Shown: positions 45,696 to 54,337, counted from the first letter of the stretch. The stretch: 64,000 nucleotides of DNA from ENR-C587 sp942493235 (GCA_942493235.1 OW818676.1:3472001-3536000); one strand, 5' to 3'. The notes: a model not told the origin generated them from the sequence alone. Translations and numbers: made by a program.

Positions 45696-47882
45696 TTATA
45701 TTTTGTCAATCGCATTAAAATTACAAGCATTATAGCATTCGCCGCATTTAATACACTTATCCTGATTAATTGTATGCGGTTGCTTACGAGAACCGTCAAT
45801 ACAGAATACAGGGCAACGGCGGGCACACAATGTACAACCTGTACATTTTTCTTCGTTAACGATATATCTGACTAAGCGGGCACATTTCTGAGTAGGGCAA
45901 CGCTTTTCATTAATATGAATTTCGTATTCTTCACGGAAATGTTTCAATGTGCTTAATACAGGATTTGGTGCTGTCTGACCTAAACCGCATAGAGCTGTCT
46001 TTTTAATTAAATTGCCGAGACGCTCTAATTTGTCTATATCTTCCATTTCACCATCGCCACTTGTGATTTTCTCAAGTATTTCGAGCATTCTTACCGTACC
46101 CTCACGGCAGGGTAAGCATTTACCGCAAGATTCATCTTTTGTAAAATCAAGGAAAAACTTAGCTGTATTAACCATACAGTCTCTATCGTCTAATATAATC
46201 ATACCGCCGGAACCCATTATAGAGCCTATGCTCTTTAATGAATCGTAATCAACCGGAGTATCAATCATTGATAGCGGAATACATCCGCCGGAAGGTCCAC
46301 CGGTCTGAACAGCTTTTAATTGTCTGTTATCCGGAATACCACCGCCTATATCAAAAATTACTTCACGTAAAGTAGTTCCCATCGGAACTTCGACTAAACC
46401 GGTGTTAACAATATTACCGGCTAAAGCAAATACTTTAGTGCCTTTACTATTTTCAGTGCCGATACGCCCAAACCATTCTGAACCATATAGCATAATAGCC
46501 GGTACGTTTGCCCAAGTTTCAACATTATTTATACATGTAGGATGCCCCCACAGTCCAGACATTGACGGATATGGTGGACGCATTCTCGGCTGACCTCTCC
46601 TGCCTTCGATTGAATGCATAAGTGCTGTCTCTTCGCCACATACAAATGCACCGGCACCAAGCCTGATTTCTACATCAAAATTAAAGCCTGAACCAAGTAT
46701 GTTTTCACCAAGCAAATTCATTTTTTTTGCTTTATAGATAGCATTCTCTATTCTTTGAATTGCAAGAGGATATTCTGCTCTGATATATATATACCCTTTA
46801 GTTGCTCTCATAGCATAAGCACCGACAGCCATACCCTCGAGTATTGAAAATGGGTCGCCCTCTAATGCACTTCTATCCATAAATGCTCCGGGGTCGCCCT
46901 CGTCTGCATTACAAATTACATATTTTATAGGGTCAGGATTCTGAGTAGCAGTATTTCTCCATTTGATACCGGTAGAGAAACCTCCGCCGCCTCTGCCTCT
47001 TAATCCTGATTTTAGAATTTCGTTTATTACAAAGTCAGGGTCGCCTTTATATAATACTCTTGCTAATCCCTCGAATCCTTGAGCATGAATATAATCTGTC
47101 AAACTTTCTGGGTCGATGATACCGCAATTTCTTAAAGTGATTCTGGTTTGTTTATTAAAAAATGAAACGTCTCCATAGAATTTGAAGTAAGTTTCTGTCA
47201 AATTATCTGTGTGAACCAAATGCTTTTTGCTTACTTTTCCGTCAATAAATTGGTTTTGAATAATTTCTTCAATCTCTTTCTCTGACTGAAATTTGTATAT
47301 TACGTTTTCAGGGAATACCATCATAACGCCATACTCTTCATCTTCGCTGACTTTATGGCATAGACCGATACATCCGCCACTCAAAACTCTAACCTGCTCA
47401 GGGGTAACATGCTTTGCGTGTAGTATTCTGTTAAATGTATCATTCCAAGTTTCGTTGTATTTGTTACGACACTTCGAAGAAGAACATAAAGTAACTATGT
47501 GCGTATAGAGAATGTCAGTCTTTTTATCAAGCATCAAACCGGTAACAGGCTTTTTGTTCAAAACATGTTCCTGAAATATTTGAGGAACTTTATCAACAGT
47601 AACTTGCTGATATTTAATAGCCATTTGCTCGGGAGCAAAAACGCCGACAATCGGTTCTTGAGAGCATCTGCCGGTACATCCTGTCTGCTTGATAATAATA
47701 TCATTTCTACCGGACGCATTAATCAGCTTGACAAACTCATCTCTAACGAAGTCAGCTCCTGCCGCCTTTTCGCATGTGGCAGAACCAACTTGAATCACAG
47801 TCATTCCCAACGCATTGGCATCGGTTGACGAAGGTCCAAGTTCCTTCTTTAAATTTTCATAATTCTGGAGTACATTTCCCAT
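45696..47882 (-). CDS. hydB: NuoF-like flavoprotein subunit of the trimeric [FeFe] hydrogenase, with two N-terminal thioredoxin-like domains
   Basis: 728 residues. There are two thioredoxin-like ferredoxin units: the first with C37, C69 and C73, the second with C133, C138, C171 and C175. The NuoF core follows: GLRGRGGGGFSTGIKW (293-308, NADH and FMN site), NADEGDPGAFMDR (325-337), GAGAFVCGEETAL and ESCGKCLPCREG (C586/589/592) with C632 for a [4Fe-4S] cluster. The C-terminus is a 2x[4Fe-4S] ferredoxin domain (C680/683/686/690 and C710/713/716/720). It binds NAD(H) and FMN and is the likely bifurcation site. As I recall, Thermotoga HydB is about 100 residues shorter with one N-terminal unit, so the second is notable. 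It is first in its operon; CAAACCTA at 47946-47953 could be a minus-strand -7 box without a good -33. Confidence 0.93.
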   Translation of the reverse strand: MGNVLQNYENLKKELGPSSTDANALGMTVIQVGSATCEKAAGADFVRDEFVKLINASGRNDIIIKQTGCTGRCSQEPIVGVFAPEQMAIKYQQVTVDKVPQIFQEHVLNKKPVTGLMLDKKTDILYTHIVTLCSSSKCRNKYNETWNDTFNRILHAKHVTPEQVRVLSGGCIGLCHKVSEDEEYGVMMVFPENVIYKFQSEKEIEEIIQNQFIDGKVSKKHLVHTDNLTETYFKFYGDVSFFNKQTRITLRNCGIIDPESLTDYIHAQGFEGLARVLYKGDPDFVINEILKSGLRGRGGGGFSTGIKWRNTATQNPDPIKYVICNADEGDPGAFMDRSALEGDPFSILEGMAVGAYAMRATKGYIYIRAEYPLAIQRIENAIYKAKKMNLLGENILGSGFNFDVEIRLGAGAFVCGEETALMHSIEGRRGQPRMRPPYPSMSGLWGHPTCINNVETWANVPAIMLYGSEWFGRIGTENSKGTKVFALAGNIVNTGLVEVPMGTTLREVIFDIGGGIPDNRQLKAVQTGGPSGGCIPLSMIDTPVDYDSLKSIGSIMGSGGMIILDDRDCMVNTAKFFLDFTKDESCGKCLPCREGTVRMLEILEKITSGDGEMEDIDKLERLGNLIKKTALCGLGQTAPNPVLSTLKHFREEYEIHINEKRCPTQKCARLVRYIVNEEKCTGCTLCARRCPVFCIDGSRKQPHTINQDKCIKCGECYNACNFNAIDKI

Positions 47883-48235
47883 ATCTACTTCCTAATATCA
47901 CTTTATTATTTTAAATCTGCATAACGGATAATTATTTATTTCAGACAAACCTATCTGATATGCAAACAATTGAATATTCTTTTTTTTATATTTGTCTGTT
48001 TTCAAACCTCAAAGTTAAGACAAATATTCCGAAAAACAATAAAAATATTTCAAACCATTTTGATTTTATTAGCAATTAGCATTGCTTATAAATATATTTA
48101 GGCTTGAATAAATAATTAACTATTAATGAGTAATTAAGGGAATTAAATATTTAGAAAAATATACGGATATAATTTTCTCGATATATTCTATGGAAATTAT
48201 TATACTTTTCTTAGCTTATTCAGCAGAGAGCTAAA

Positions 48236-48268
48236 CAAAAAAGGACTCCGTAAGATACAGAGCCCCTT
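48236..48268 (-). terminator. Terminator after the class I aldolase gene
   Basis: On the minus strand a G/C-rich stem (AAGGGGCTCTG against CGGAGTCCTT, imperfect) is followed by a T run. It lies about 25 bp after the aldolase stop. The rest of the gap 47883-48235 is A/T-rich and shows no gene. Confidence 0.65.
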
Positions 48269-48293
48269 AAAAATAAAAATAATCAAATAAAAA

Positions 48294-49358
48294 TTACGCA
48301 ATAGTAACATCTTTGCATAGATAAACATCTTGGATAGTATTCAATAATTTAATACCTTCGCCCATTGGTCTTTGGAATGCTTTTCTACCGGAGATTAATC
48401 CCATACCGCCGGCACGCTTATTAACTACGGCAGTTGCAGTGGCATCTGCCAAGTCATTTTTGCCGGAAGCTCCTCCGCTATTAATTAAGCCGATTTTGCC
48501 CATATAGCAGTTTGCCACTTGGTAGCGGCATAAGTCAATTGGGTGGTCAGAGCATAATTCAGTATAAATTCTCTCGTCAAATTTCCCATAAGAAGATTTG
48601 CCGGTATTCAATGCTTTAAATCCTCCATTGTTTTCAGGCAATTTCTGCTTAATAATGTCGGCTTGTATAGTTACTCCCAAGTGATTAGCCTGTCCGGTTA
48701 AATCAGCAGATACGTGATAATCTTTATCTTTTTTGAATTCATTATTTCTCAAGTAGCACCATAGTATAGTTGCCATTCCGAGCTCGTGAGCATATTGGAA
48801 TGCTTCAGACACTTCAACTATCTGGCGACGGCTTTCTTCACTGCCGAAATAAATTGTTGCCCCGATAGCAGCCGCACCCATATCATAGGCTTCTTCTATT
48901 TTACCGTACATTACTTGGTCAAAAGCATTTGGGCAAGTCATTAATTCATTATGATTGATTTTTACGATAAAAGGTATCTTATGGGCATATTTACGAGCTA
49001 CTATTCCCAAAGCTCCGAAAGTAGAAGCAACGGCGTTGCATCCACCCTCTATAGCTAATTTTACAATGTTTTCAGGGTCAAAATACATCGGATTTTTTGC
49101 AAAGCTTGCTCCGCCGGAGTGCTCTATGCCTTGGTCAACCGGTAAAATTGATAAATACCCTGTTTGAGAAAGTCTGCCGGCATTGTACATCCAAGCTAAT
49201 CTGCTTAATACCCTATTGTTTCTATCTGAATTGATAAACACATTATCAACGAAATCTCCTGAAGGTAAAGCTAAGTTTTCTTTCTGAATTTTAGGGGTAT
49301 TAAAACCAAGCAAATATTCGGATTGAGAGCCAAGAATTTCTTGAATTTGATTATACAT
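48294..49358 (-). CDS. fbaB: Class I fructose-bisphosphate aldolase (DhnA/FbaB type)
   Basis: A 354-residue Schiff-base aldolase of the bacterial/archaeal DhnA family, which cleaves fructose 1,6-bisphosphate reversibly. SILPVDQGIEHSGGASF (70-86) and the phosphate-binding GLINSGGASGKNDL are present. The GVTIQADIIKQKLPENNGG segment puts the Schiff-base lysine at K237, corresponding to the active-site lysine of E. coli FbaB. VDQGIEHS is also typical of that subgroup. A good GGAG ribosome site precedes the ATG, and a consensus Bacteroidetes promoter lies 55-86 bp upstream. Monocistronic, glycolytic or gluconeogenic. Confidence 0.93.
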   Translation of the reverse strand: MYNQIQEILGSQSEYLLGFNTPKIQKENLALPSGDFVDNVFINSDRNNRVLSRLAWMYNAGRLSQTGYLSILPVDQGIEHSGGASFAKNPMYFDPENIVKLAIEGGCNAVASTFGALGIVARKYAHKIPFIVKINHNELMTCPNAFDQVMYGKIEEAYDMGAAAIGATIYFGSEESRRQIVEVSEAFQYAHELGMATILWCYLRNNEFKKDKDYHVSADLTGQANHLGVTIQADIIKQKLPENNGGFKALNTGKSSYGKFDERIYTELCSDHPIDLCRYQVANCYMGKIGLINSGGASGKNDLADATATAVVNKRAGGMGLISGRKAFQRPMGEGIKLLNTIQDVYLCKDVTIA

Positions 49359-49412
49359 AATATTATCTCCTAATGTTATTTACATAAAAGTCTAATGCAC
49401 ATATTTAATCAA

Positions 49413-49444
49413 CAAATCTAAATATACTATTTGTTTTAAGCAAA
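49413..49444 (-). promoter_or_regulatory. Bacteroidetes-type sigma promoter for fbaB
   Basis: Read on the minus strand: TTTG (49444-49441), a 20-bp spacer, then TAGATTTG (49420-49413), an exact match to TTTG-N19/20-TAnnTTTG. Transcription would begin near 49405, giving a leader of about 47 nt. Confidence 0.65.
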
Positions 49445-49518
49445 TTTTTTTTTTATTATTTTGATATTTGTCGAAATTTTTATAAAAGTTATTGTGCTTG
49501 GCTATTTTGTGTGTTTAA

Positions 49519-49549
49519 TATGGGGATCGGGGATAGGGGATAGTAAATG
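49519..49549 (+). repeat. G-rich (GGGGATA) tract
   Basis: Three GGGG runs spaced by AT or ATA/ATC units, followed by a weaker one (ATGGGGATCGGGGATAGGGGAT). The same unit is present in reverse orientation at 61694-61766. Four G-runs in close succession could form a G-quadruplex. It sits in the gap between the aldolase promoter and the M48 peptidase end (49445-49779), which holds no gene. Confidence 0.6.
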
Positions 49550-49685
49550 GAAATTACAAATCACATTCAGGAATAGATGTTTTTTAGATATGGTATGTCT
49601 TTCCTGCACAGTCGATTCAAAATTATTCAACATTAATACAACTTATATGTCATTAACTCAATAATTACTGCAAAGCTTTAAAGGT

Positions 49686-49731
49686 GCTTCAGATTGACGA
49701 TTTTACAAAATAATAATATTTTAGACAGCCT
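49686..49731. repeat. Half copy of the GTCATTCTGA hairpin element
   Basis: CTTCAGATTGACGATTTTACAAAATAATAATATTTTAGACAGCCTC-like sequence matches the right half of the element at 39280-39322 (CAGAATGACGATTTAG...GACAACCTC). The left arm is missing. Confidence 0.55.
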
Positions 49732-49779
49732 CATGAAAGCGACATTCCCAAGCTCATAAGGTATTCAAGAGGTATAATA

Positions 49780-51042
49780 TCATCCGACAGAGTCGGTAGT
49801 CGAACATCTCTTAACTTCTTCTATTCTCTGAATCCTTTTATCTAATGTCGGGTGTGAATAATTCAGAATTACAAATATTGGGTGCGGAGTCAAATTCAGT
49901 AAATTATTTCTGGCGAGTTTCTTTAATGCTGAAATCAACTCTTCATAAAGCCCACTGCTCTGAACAGCAAATTTATCTGCTTGATATTCATTAGCACGAG
50001 AATATATATTCAGCAAAGGGTTGACTATCATTTCTATAGGCGTATATAGCATAAAAAAGAAAATAAATCCGGCATAAATCGAGAGATTATATAGATAAAA
50101 TCCTGTATATAATTCATATTCCCATATAAAATGATTCAATAGAAAAAGTATCACTCCGGAATGAATAATAAATATCCCCATATTGTATAGTACATGTTTT
50201 TTCTTATAATGTCCGATTTCATGAGCTATAATTGCAATTATTTCTTCTACGGTATAATTATCGATAAGATTGTCATAGATTGCAATAGTCTTATTTTTCC
50301 CGAATCCTGTAAAAAACGCATTAGACTTATTAGTTCGTTTTGAACCGTCAATTATAAATACATTTTTAAGCGGGAAAGATACACTTTCGCAATATTCCAT
50401 AATTTTCGACTTTAATTGGTAATTTTCTAAAGGAGTAAATTTATTAAAAAGCGGCATTATCAGTTTTGGAGATATGTATTGAATAAAAATCGACACAGTA
50501 ATTAGAAAACCCCAAGCAAATAACCATGCATAATAGCCAAAGGATTCAAAGAAAAGCATAGTAAAATATATTAGAGGTAACCCAATTACAATAGTTAGTA
50601 CTATACTTTTAAATTTATCCGCTATATAAGATTTACCTGTTCTCCGGTTAAATCCGAATTTATTCTCAATTACAAACGTTTGATATAACGAAAAGGGCAG
50701 ATTTAATAAAAATATTAAGATCATATACACACTAATATAAATAACCCCTCTAAAAGAAGTGCTCAGCGGGAATTTTCGAACAAGCATATCTAAGTATGCA
50801 AATCCGCTGAACATCCAGAACATAAAAAAAGCGGAAATGTTTACTAATTCGCGAATTAAGCTGAACTTGCTGTTTAATTTAATATATGCACGCGATTTTT
50901 CATACTCTTCCGGGGAATATATATCATTTATATTATTGGGAATTAACTTATTTTGATTAAGTAAATTCAAATAGTTAGATACTAAATATATTATAAAATT
51001 TATAAATATTGCCAAAGATATTATAAACGCATATTTGTTCAT
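49780..51042 (-). CDS. M48 family zinc metallopeptidase, Ste24/CAAX-protease type
   Basis: A 420-residue membrane protease with about six to seven hydrophobic segments. The zinc motif HEIGH is at 274-278 with the third ligand E352 in SRANEYQADKFAV, plus SNAFFTGFGKNKTIAIYDNLI upstream; these are the Ste24 landmarks. Bacterial members are thought to act in membrane protein quality control rather than on prenylated proteins. Its ATG overlaps the stop of the outer-membrane-type gene upstream by four bases (ATGA), so the two are translationally coupled. Confidence 0.92.
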   Translation of the reverse strand: MNKYAFIISLAIFINFIIYLVSNYLNLLNQNKLIPNNINDIYSPEEYEKSRAYIKLNSKFSLIRELVNISAFFMFWMFSGFAYLDMLVRKFPLSTSFRGVIYISVYMILIFLLNLPFSLYQTFVIENKFGFNRRTGKSYIADKFKSIVLTIVIGLPLIYFTMLFFESFGYYAWLFAWGFLITVSIFIQYISPKLIMPLFNKFTPLENYQLKSKIMEYCESVSFPLKNVFIIDGSKRTNKSNAFFTGFGKNKTIAIYDNLIDNYTVEEIIAIIAHEIGHYKKKHVLYNMGIFIIHSGVILFLLNHFIWEYELYTGFYLYNLSIYAGFIFFFMLYTPIEMIVNPLLNIYSRANEYQADKFAVQSSGLYEELISALKKLARNNLLNLTPHPIFVILNYSHPTLDKRIQRIEEVKRCSTTDSVG

Positions 51043-51938
51043 TTCAATTCCCTTGCAAAACTTTCTAATATAAAACTAAATCCGAATTTAAGCGAATAAA
51101 TATTCATCGCCGGACTACTATTAAACGGATAAAAAGAATTTTTCTTTCTTTGCTCATAGAATAAAAATGAAACCGTATTTTTTGCTAAGAAATTCAAAAT
51201 CGGAACCAAGGTCTGATCTTCATCTATTAAAAGAAAAGCCGAGAAATCAAGTATCCGCTGGGCAAGCAGTTCAATAGTGGCAGAGCCGGCATATTGGGCA
51301 AATTTGAAATCAGGATATACCAGAGAATTCTCGAATGCAATATTTAGAAATAACGGATATGCAATTTTCGCTGTAAATCCGGTTTCCCAATTAGTGCCAA
51401 ATCGGAAAGTCTCGTCATAAATATTTAGCGGTGAAGTTTCATTAAATTTATAATTTGGAAAATCTGAACGCGACCAATTAATTGAATTTGAATGATATAG
51501 AATTGCCTGAATAGCTCCAAGACCAAGCACATATCCATTACGGTAGCCAACTCCGATTTGCCATAAATCTATCGGAATACCGATCTTGTTTTTACTTGGG
51601 TCTAATCCGGAGCTGATATCGGATAGTGAGATAAATTCAGAAGAATAATAGAGCGTTTTTAAGCTCGTTAAGGGATAAATCCTTGTAAAAGCATAGTCAG
51701 TAGTAATCCTATATGCCTTTGAAATATCGATTAATTTTTCCGAATTTGAATTTATATCAGTAAAAGATATTCCGTAATTAATGTCTAATGTAATCTGATT
51801 ACGAACATTATCAGGTTTAGAAAAAAACTTAATCAGACTTGAGTCCAAAGACTCTGCGTATAGATTAGCACTGCAAAAACCAATTAATAGTATTTGTATT
51901 ATTTTTTTATAGCTATTATATTTTATTTTCATACTCAT
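51039..51938 (-). CDS. Predicted outer-membrane-type protein, paralogue of the 52425-53366 product
   Basis: 299 residues with an N-terminal signal (IIQILLIGFCSANLYA) and alternating hydrophobic/polar strands with frequent aromatic residues, suggesting a beta-rich envelope protein. Two starts are possible (MSMK), one codon apart from each other by Ser. Its C-terminal 130 residues align with the neighbour at 52425: FRFGTNWETGF against LRFGRSFEAGI, FKFAQYAGSATIE against FKIWKWAGSEIIE, and NTVSFLFYEQRKKNSFYPF against NGISYAFYELRRKDMNWPF. The family is unknown to me. It is coupled to the M48 peptidase gene. Confidence 0.75.
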   Translation of the reverse strand: MSMKIKYNSYKKIIQILLIGFCSANLYAESLDSSLIKFFSKPDNVRNQITLDINYGISFTDINSNSEKLIDISKAYRITTDYAFTRIYPLTSLKTLYYSSEFISLSDISSGLDPSKNKIGIPIDLWQIGVGYRNGYVLGLGAIQAILYHSNSINWSRSDFPNYKFNETSPLNIYDETFRFGTNWETGFTAKIAYPLFLNIAFENSLVYPDFKFAQYAGSATIELLAQRILDFSAFLLIDEDQTLVPILNFLAKNTVSFLFYEQRKKNSFYPFNSSPAMNIYSLKFGFSFILESFARELK

Positions 51939-52028
51939 ATTATGCTTTCTACATAGTAATTTTTAGAATTTAGCCACTTGCAACATTTTGCAATTTTTAT
52001 TTTTTCCGCCATTAAACCCAATGCTTTA

Positions 52029-52210
52029 GTTGCTGTGTAAATATTGTCAAAAGACGGAATTTTTATTCCAACCCTGCATTCAACCCCACGCTTTAGCGTG
52101 GGGATTCAAGTAATTAGTACCATTCCCCACGCTGAAGCGTGGGGTTGAATGAAACTGGGAAAAATATTTAACGTCATTTACATCAACTAAATAGTATTTG
52201 CACAGCCTCT
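52029..52210. repeat. Palindromic element with double CCCCACGC hairpins
   Basis: Ends GTTGCTGTGTAAATATT and AGTATTTGCACAGCCTC are inverted repeats of the family seen at 43106-43304. The centre (52078-52149) is an inverted pair of hairpins, CAACCCCACGC-TTTAGC-GTGGGG and its mirror CCCCACGC-TGAAGC-GTGGGGTTG, joined by 16-20 bp, giving a palindrome of about 70 bp. The rest of the gap 51939-52424 repeats fragments of it (CAGCCTCTTCAGCGTGGAG at 52203). Confidence 0.75.
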
Positions 52211-52365
52211 TCAGCGTGGAGATACAAACACTATTAGGAATTCTAATTTTATAACAGCATCTGAAGTGTTGATATACAAGCACTTAATAAGCTTTTATTT
52301 ACTAGTTCAACAGAAATCATATACTATTTCAAAAGTCTTGTGTTAATTTTTCAACTTTTTAATAA

Positions 52366-52394
52366 TAAAAAAGCGGTGAAATTAACCCACCGCT
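52366..52394 (-). terminator. Terminator after the 52425-53366 gene
   Basis: A 7-bp perfect stem AGCGGTG (52372-52378)/CACCGCT (52388-52394) with T-rich sequence on the minus-strand exit, about 30 bp after the stop. Confidence 0.75.
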
Positions 52395-52424
52395 AAACTA
52401 AATAATTTATTAAAATAAAAAAAA

Positions 52425-53366
52425 TTAAAATGTAAAGCTAACTCCGATTTTAAAATTATCAAATACTAAAGGAGCTTCGGTTTTAAATGGCCAGTTCATG
52501 TCTTTCCTTCTTAACTCGTAGAAAGCATAAGAGATACCGTTTTTGATAATAAAATTCACAATGGGACCGCCCACAGAAGACCTTTTGATAACTTTGCTAA
52601 TAAAATCACTGGCAAGCCCGCTGATAGCAGCTTCAATTATTTCGCTACCAGCCCATTTCCATATTTTGAATCTTGGGAAAATTTGCTCTTGCTCGTAACC
52701 GGCAATTAAAGATATATTATCAAAGAATCGAAGTCTGATACCGGCTTCAAATGACCTACCAAATCTCAAATCATCAGCGATGTTATCCGTTTTAACTTTA
52801 ATTGCAGGTAAAGCCGTAGTATCTGTAATATTTTCGGTATTGAAATCAATTCTTGTCCAATTAAAAATATCGGAACTATAAAGGACTAAATCCGCATTAT
52901 TACTTAATGCCCAACCATAGCCTTTGGAATCACCCCAAGTAATAACCCATCTCTTTGAACCGATTTTCTCGTTTTCTTTTTCATCAGTAAATAAATCTTC
53001 CGATGAATATTTAAATCCTAAGAAATCATCTTCCATTTTTAATATCTTGCCGTTGGTATGAAGCATAGTTTCACTATACCCGATTTTGCCTTCTAAGAAA
53101 TTGTTATTAGAAAAATTTCCTGTAAAAGCGTCTTTATCAATTTTCGGCTGTGTAATTCCGAAACTTACACTCATAAATGGCTGGTCATTACCAGATAAAA
53201 ATCTAAACAAATTAAAATCCTCAAATTCAGTTTTGTCTAAATCTAATTTAAAATCAAATTCATCATCAACATCCAAATCAACAGTATCGATTTGTGCAAA
53301 AGCCGAACTCAAACTAAAAGAGCAGAATGATAATGCCAACATTAATAAGTAAATCTTCGTTTTCAT
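52425..53366 (-). CDS. Predicted outer-membrane-type protein, paralogue of the 51039-51938 product
   Basis: 313 residues with a signal peptide (about 1-24, ...SSAFAQ), an Asp-rich stretch just after it (VDLDVDDEFDFKLDLDKTE) and beta-type sequence ending in FKIGVSFTF, an aromatic terminus like that of many outer membrane barrels. The C-terminal half is homologous to the 51039-51938 product (see there), so the two arose by duplication and are now separated by a 486-bp repeat-filled gap with its own terminator. No known family recognised. Confidence 0.75.
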   Translation of the reverse strand: MKTKIYLLMLALSFCSFSLSSAFAQIDTVDLDVDDEFDFKLDLDKTEFEDFNLFRFLSGNDQPFMSVSFGITQPKIDKDAFTGNFSNNNFLEGKIGYSETMLHTNGKILKMEDDFLGFKYSSEDLFTDEKENEKIGSKRWVITWGDSKGYGWALSNNADLVLYSSDIFNWTRIDFNTENITDTTALPAIKVKTDNIADDLRFGRSFEAGIRLRFFDNISLIAGYEQEQIFPRFKIWKWAGSEIIEAAISGLASDFISKVIKRSSVGGPIVNFIIKNGISYAFYELRRKDMNWPFKTEAPLVFDNFKIGVSFTF

Positions 53367-53618
53367 ATTACACCTAAATTTATTAAATATCCCTACATAT
53401 TTTTTTACGTAGTTTTTTTTAATTTGTTACAAGATCCGATATAGAAATAAATTTGGAATTTTATTTTAATTAGAATGATATGGAATATATGGGTCTTTGC
53501 TATTTTTGGGTTTGCAAATAATTGCTATTAGTATAAAGAAAATCCTTATATATCAAATATTGATTTTTGACATCTTATTGGATAAACATCTTTGATTATA
53601 ATTATTACTCCGTCAGGA

Positions 53619-53728
53619 GTTAAACATCGGTAACATAATGAGATACTCCGCCAGCACTCTCTTGTTTTAACAACAAAAAGAGAAGAAAGAGTGTGCGGAC
53701 TAAACAATGTTTATTATCGATGTTCAAC
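53619..53728. repeat. Hairpin element with AACATCGRTAA inverted ends
   Basis: TTAAACATCGGTAACA on the left and TGTTTATTATCGATGTTCAA on the right are inverted repeats. Between them, TCCGCCAGCACTCTCTTG... pairs with ...AGAGTGTGCGGA. It opens the 1262-bp gap 53367-54628, the longest without a gene. Apart from the repeats listed, I see nothing coding in it. Confidence 0.55.
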
Positions 53729-53877
53729 AGCTAACGATGTTGGAAGAAACGCGAGGGGGTAATTGGGAATTGAGGTTTTCTAAAAAGTATTAATATAGCC
53801 AAATCGTAATTCAGAAGTACCTTTACAGCAGTGCTGTAATTGTAGAGGTAATGACACAAAGTAAAGTATTGCCTTTA

Positions 53878-53910
53878 ACCTTCCGAAGGGTTAAGAAACC
53901 TTCGGAAGGT
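53878..53910. repeat. ACCTTCCGAA hairpin
   Basis: A 12-base arm ACCTTCCGAAGG pairs with CCTTCGGAAGGT. Close relatives lie at 54070-54102 (ACCTTCCGAATG/CATTCGGAAGGT) and, imperfect, at 60033-60060. These are compact hairpins with no T run, so a repeat family is more likely than a terminator. Confidence 0.65.
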
Positions 53911-54069
53911 GTAACAAAACTTTTAGATTAAATTATTTATACACATAAATTGAAATATTTAGAAAGGTTTAGTTAGGTCGTTGCTACCCAACTTCAGAAT
54001 CAACATTATTATTATTTTATAAATAGTCAACAATGAGCTTGTTATAGTTCCCTAAAAATATTTCTCTTT

Positions 54070-54102
54070 ACCTTCCGAATGTTTCTTTACCATTCGGAAG
54101 GT
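54070..54102. repeat. ACCTTCCGAA hairpin, second copy
   Basis: A perfect 12-bp stem with a 9-base loop. The stem differs from the copy at 53878 by compensating bases (AAGG/CCTT against AATG/CATT), so pairing has been preserved. Confidence 0.65.
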
Positions 54103-54212
54103 TTAAGGAATTAATCAATCCACTTAAAAAGAGAAATTATGACTATATAAAGTTGTACTTGCATAGTAAACACATATAATATATAGCCTTGCTTAAGTTA
54201 AGAGCAGAAGTG

Positions 54213-54287
54213 TGTCATTAGGAACGAAAAATCCAGAATTATCAATAAGTTAGCTTTATCTGGATTCTTCACTGCGTTCCTAATGAC
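54213..54287. repeat. GTCATT hairpin element, reversed loop
   Basis: GTCATTAGGAACG at the left and CGTTCCTAATGAC at the right are complementary. Inside, AATCCAGAATTATC...AAGTTAGCTTTATCTGGATT is the reverse complement of the loop region of the copy at 39210-39288. Confidence 0.8.
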
Positions 54288-54337
54288 AAATTTTAGAAAG
54301 CCTCGTAAATGGTGCAGAGAATAATATTTGTCGTATT

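Noticed and set aside
52078..52149. CRISPR-like spaced repeats with CCCCACGC units
   Set aside because: Only two units are present, they are inverted rather than direct, and no cas gene is near.
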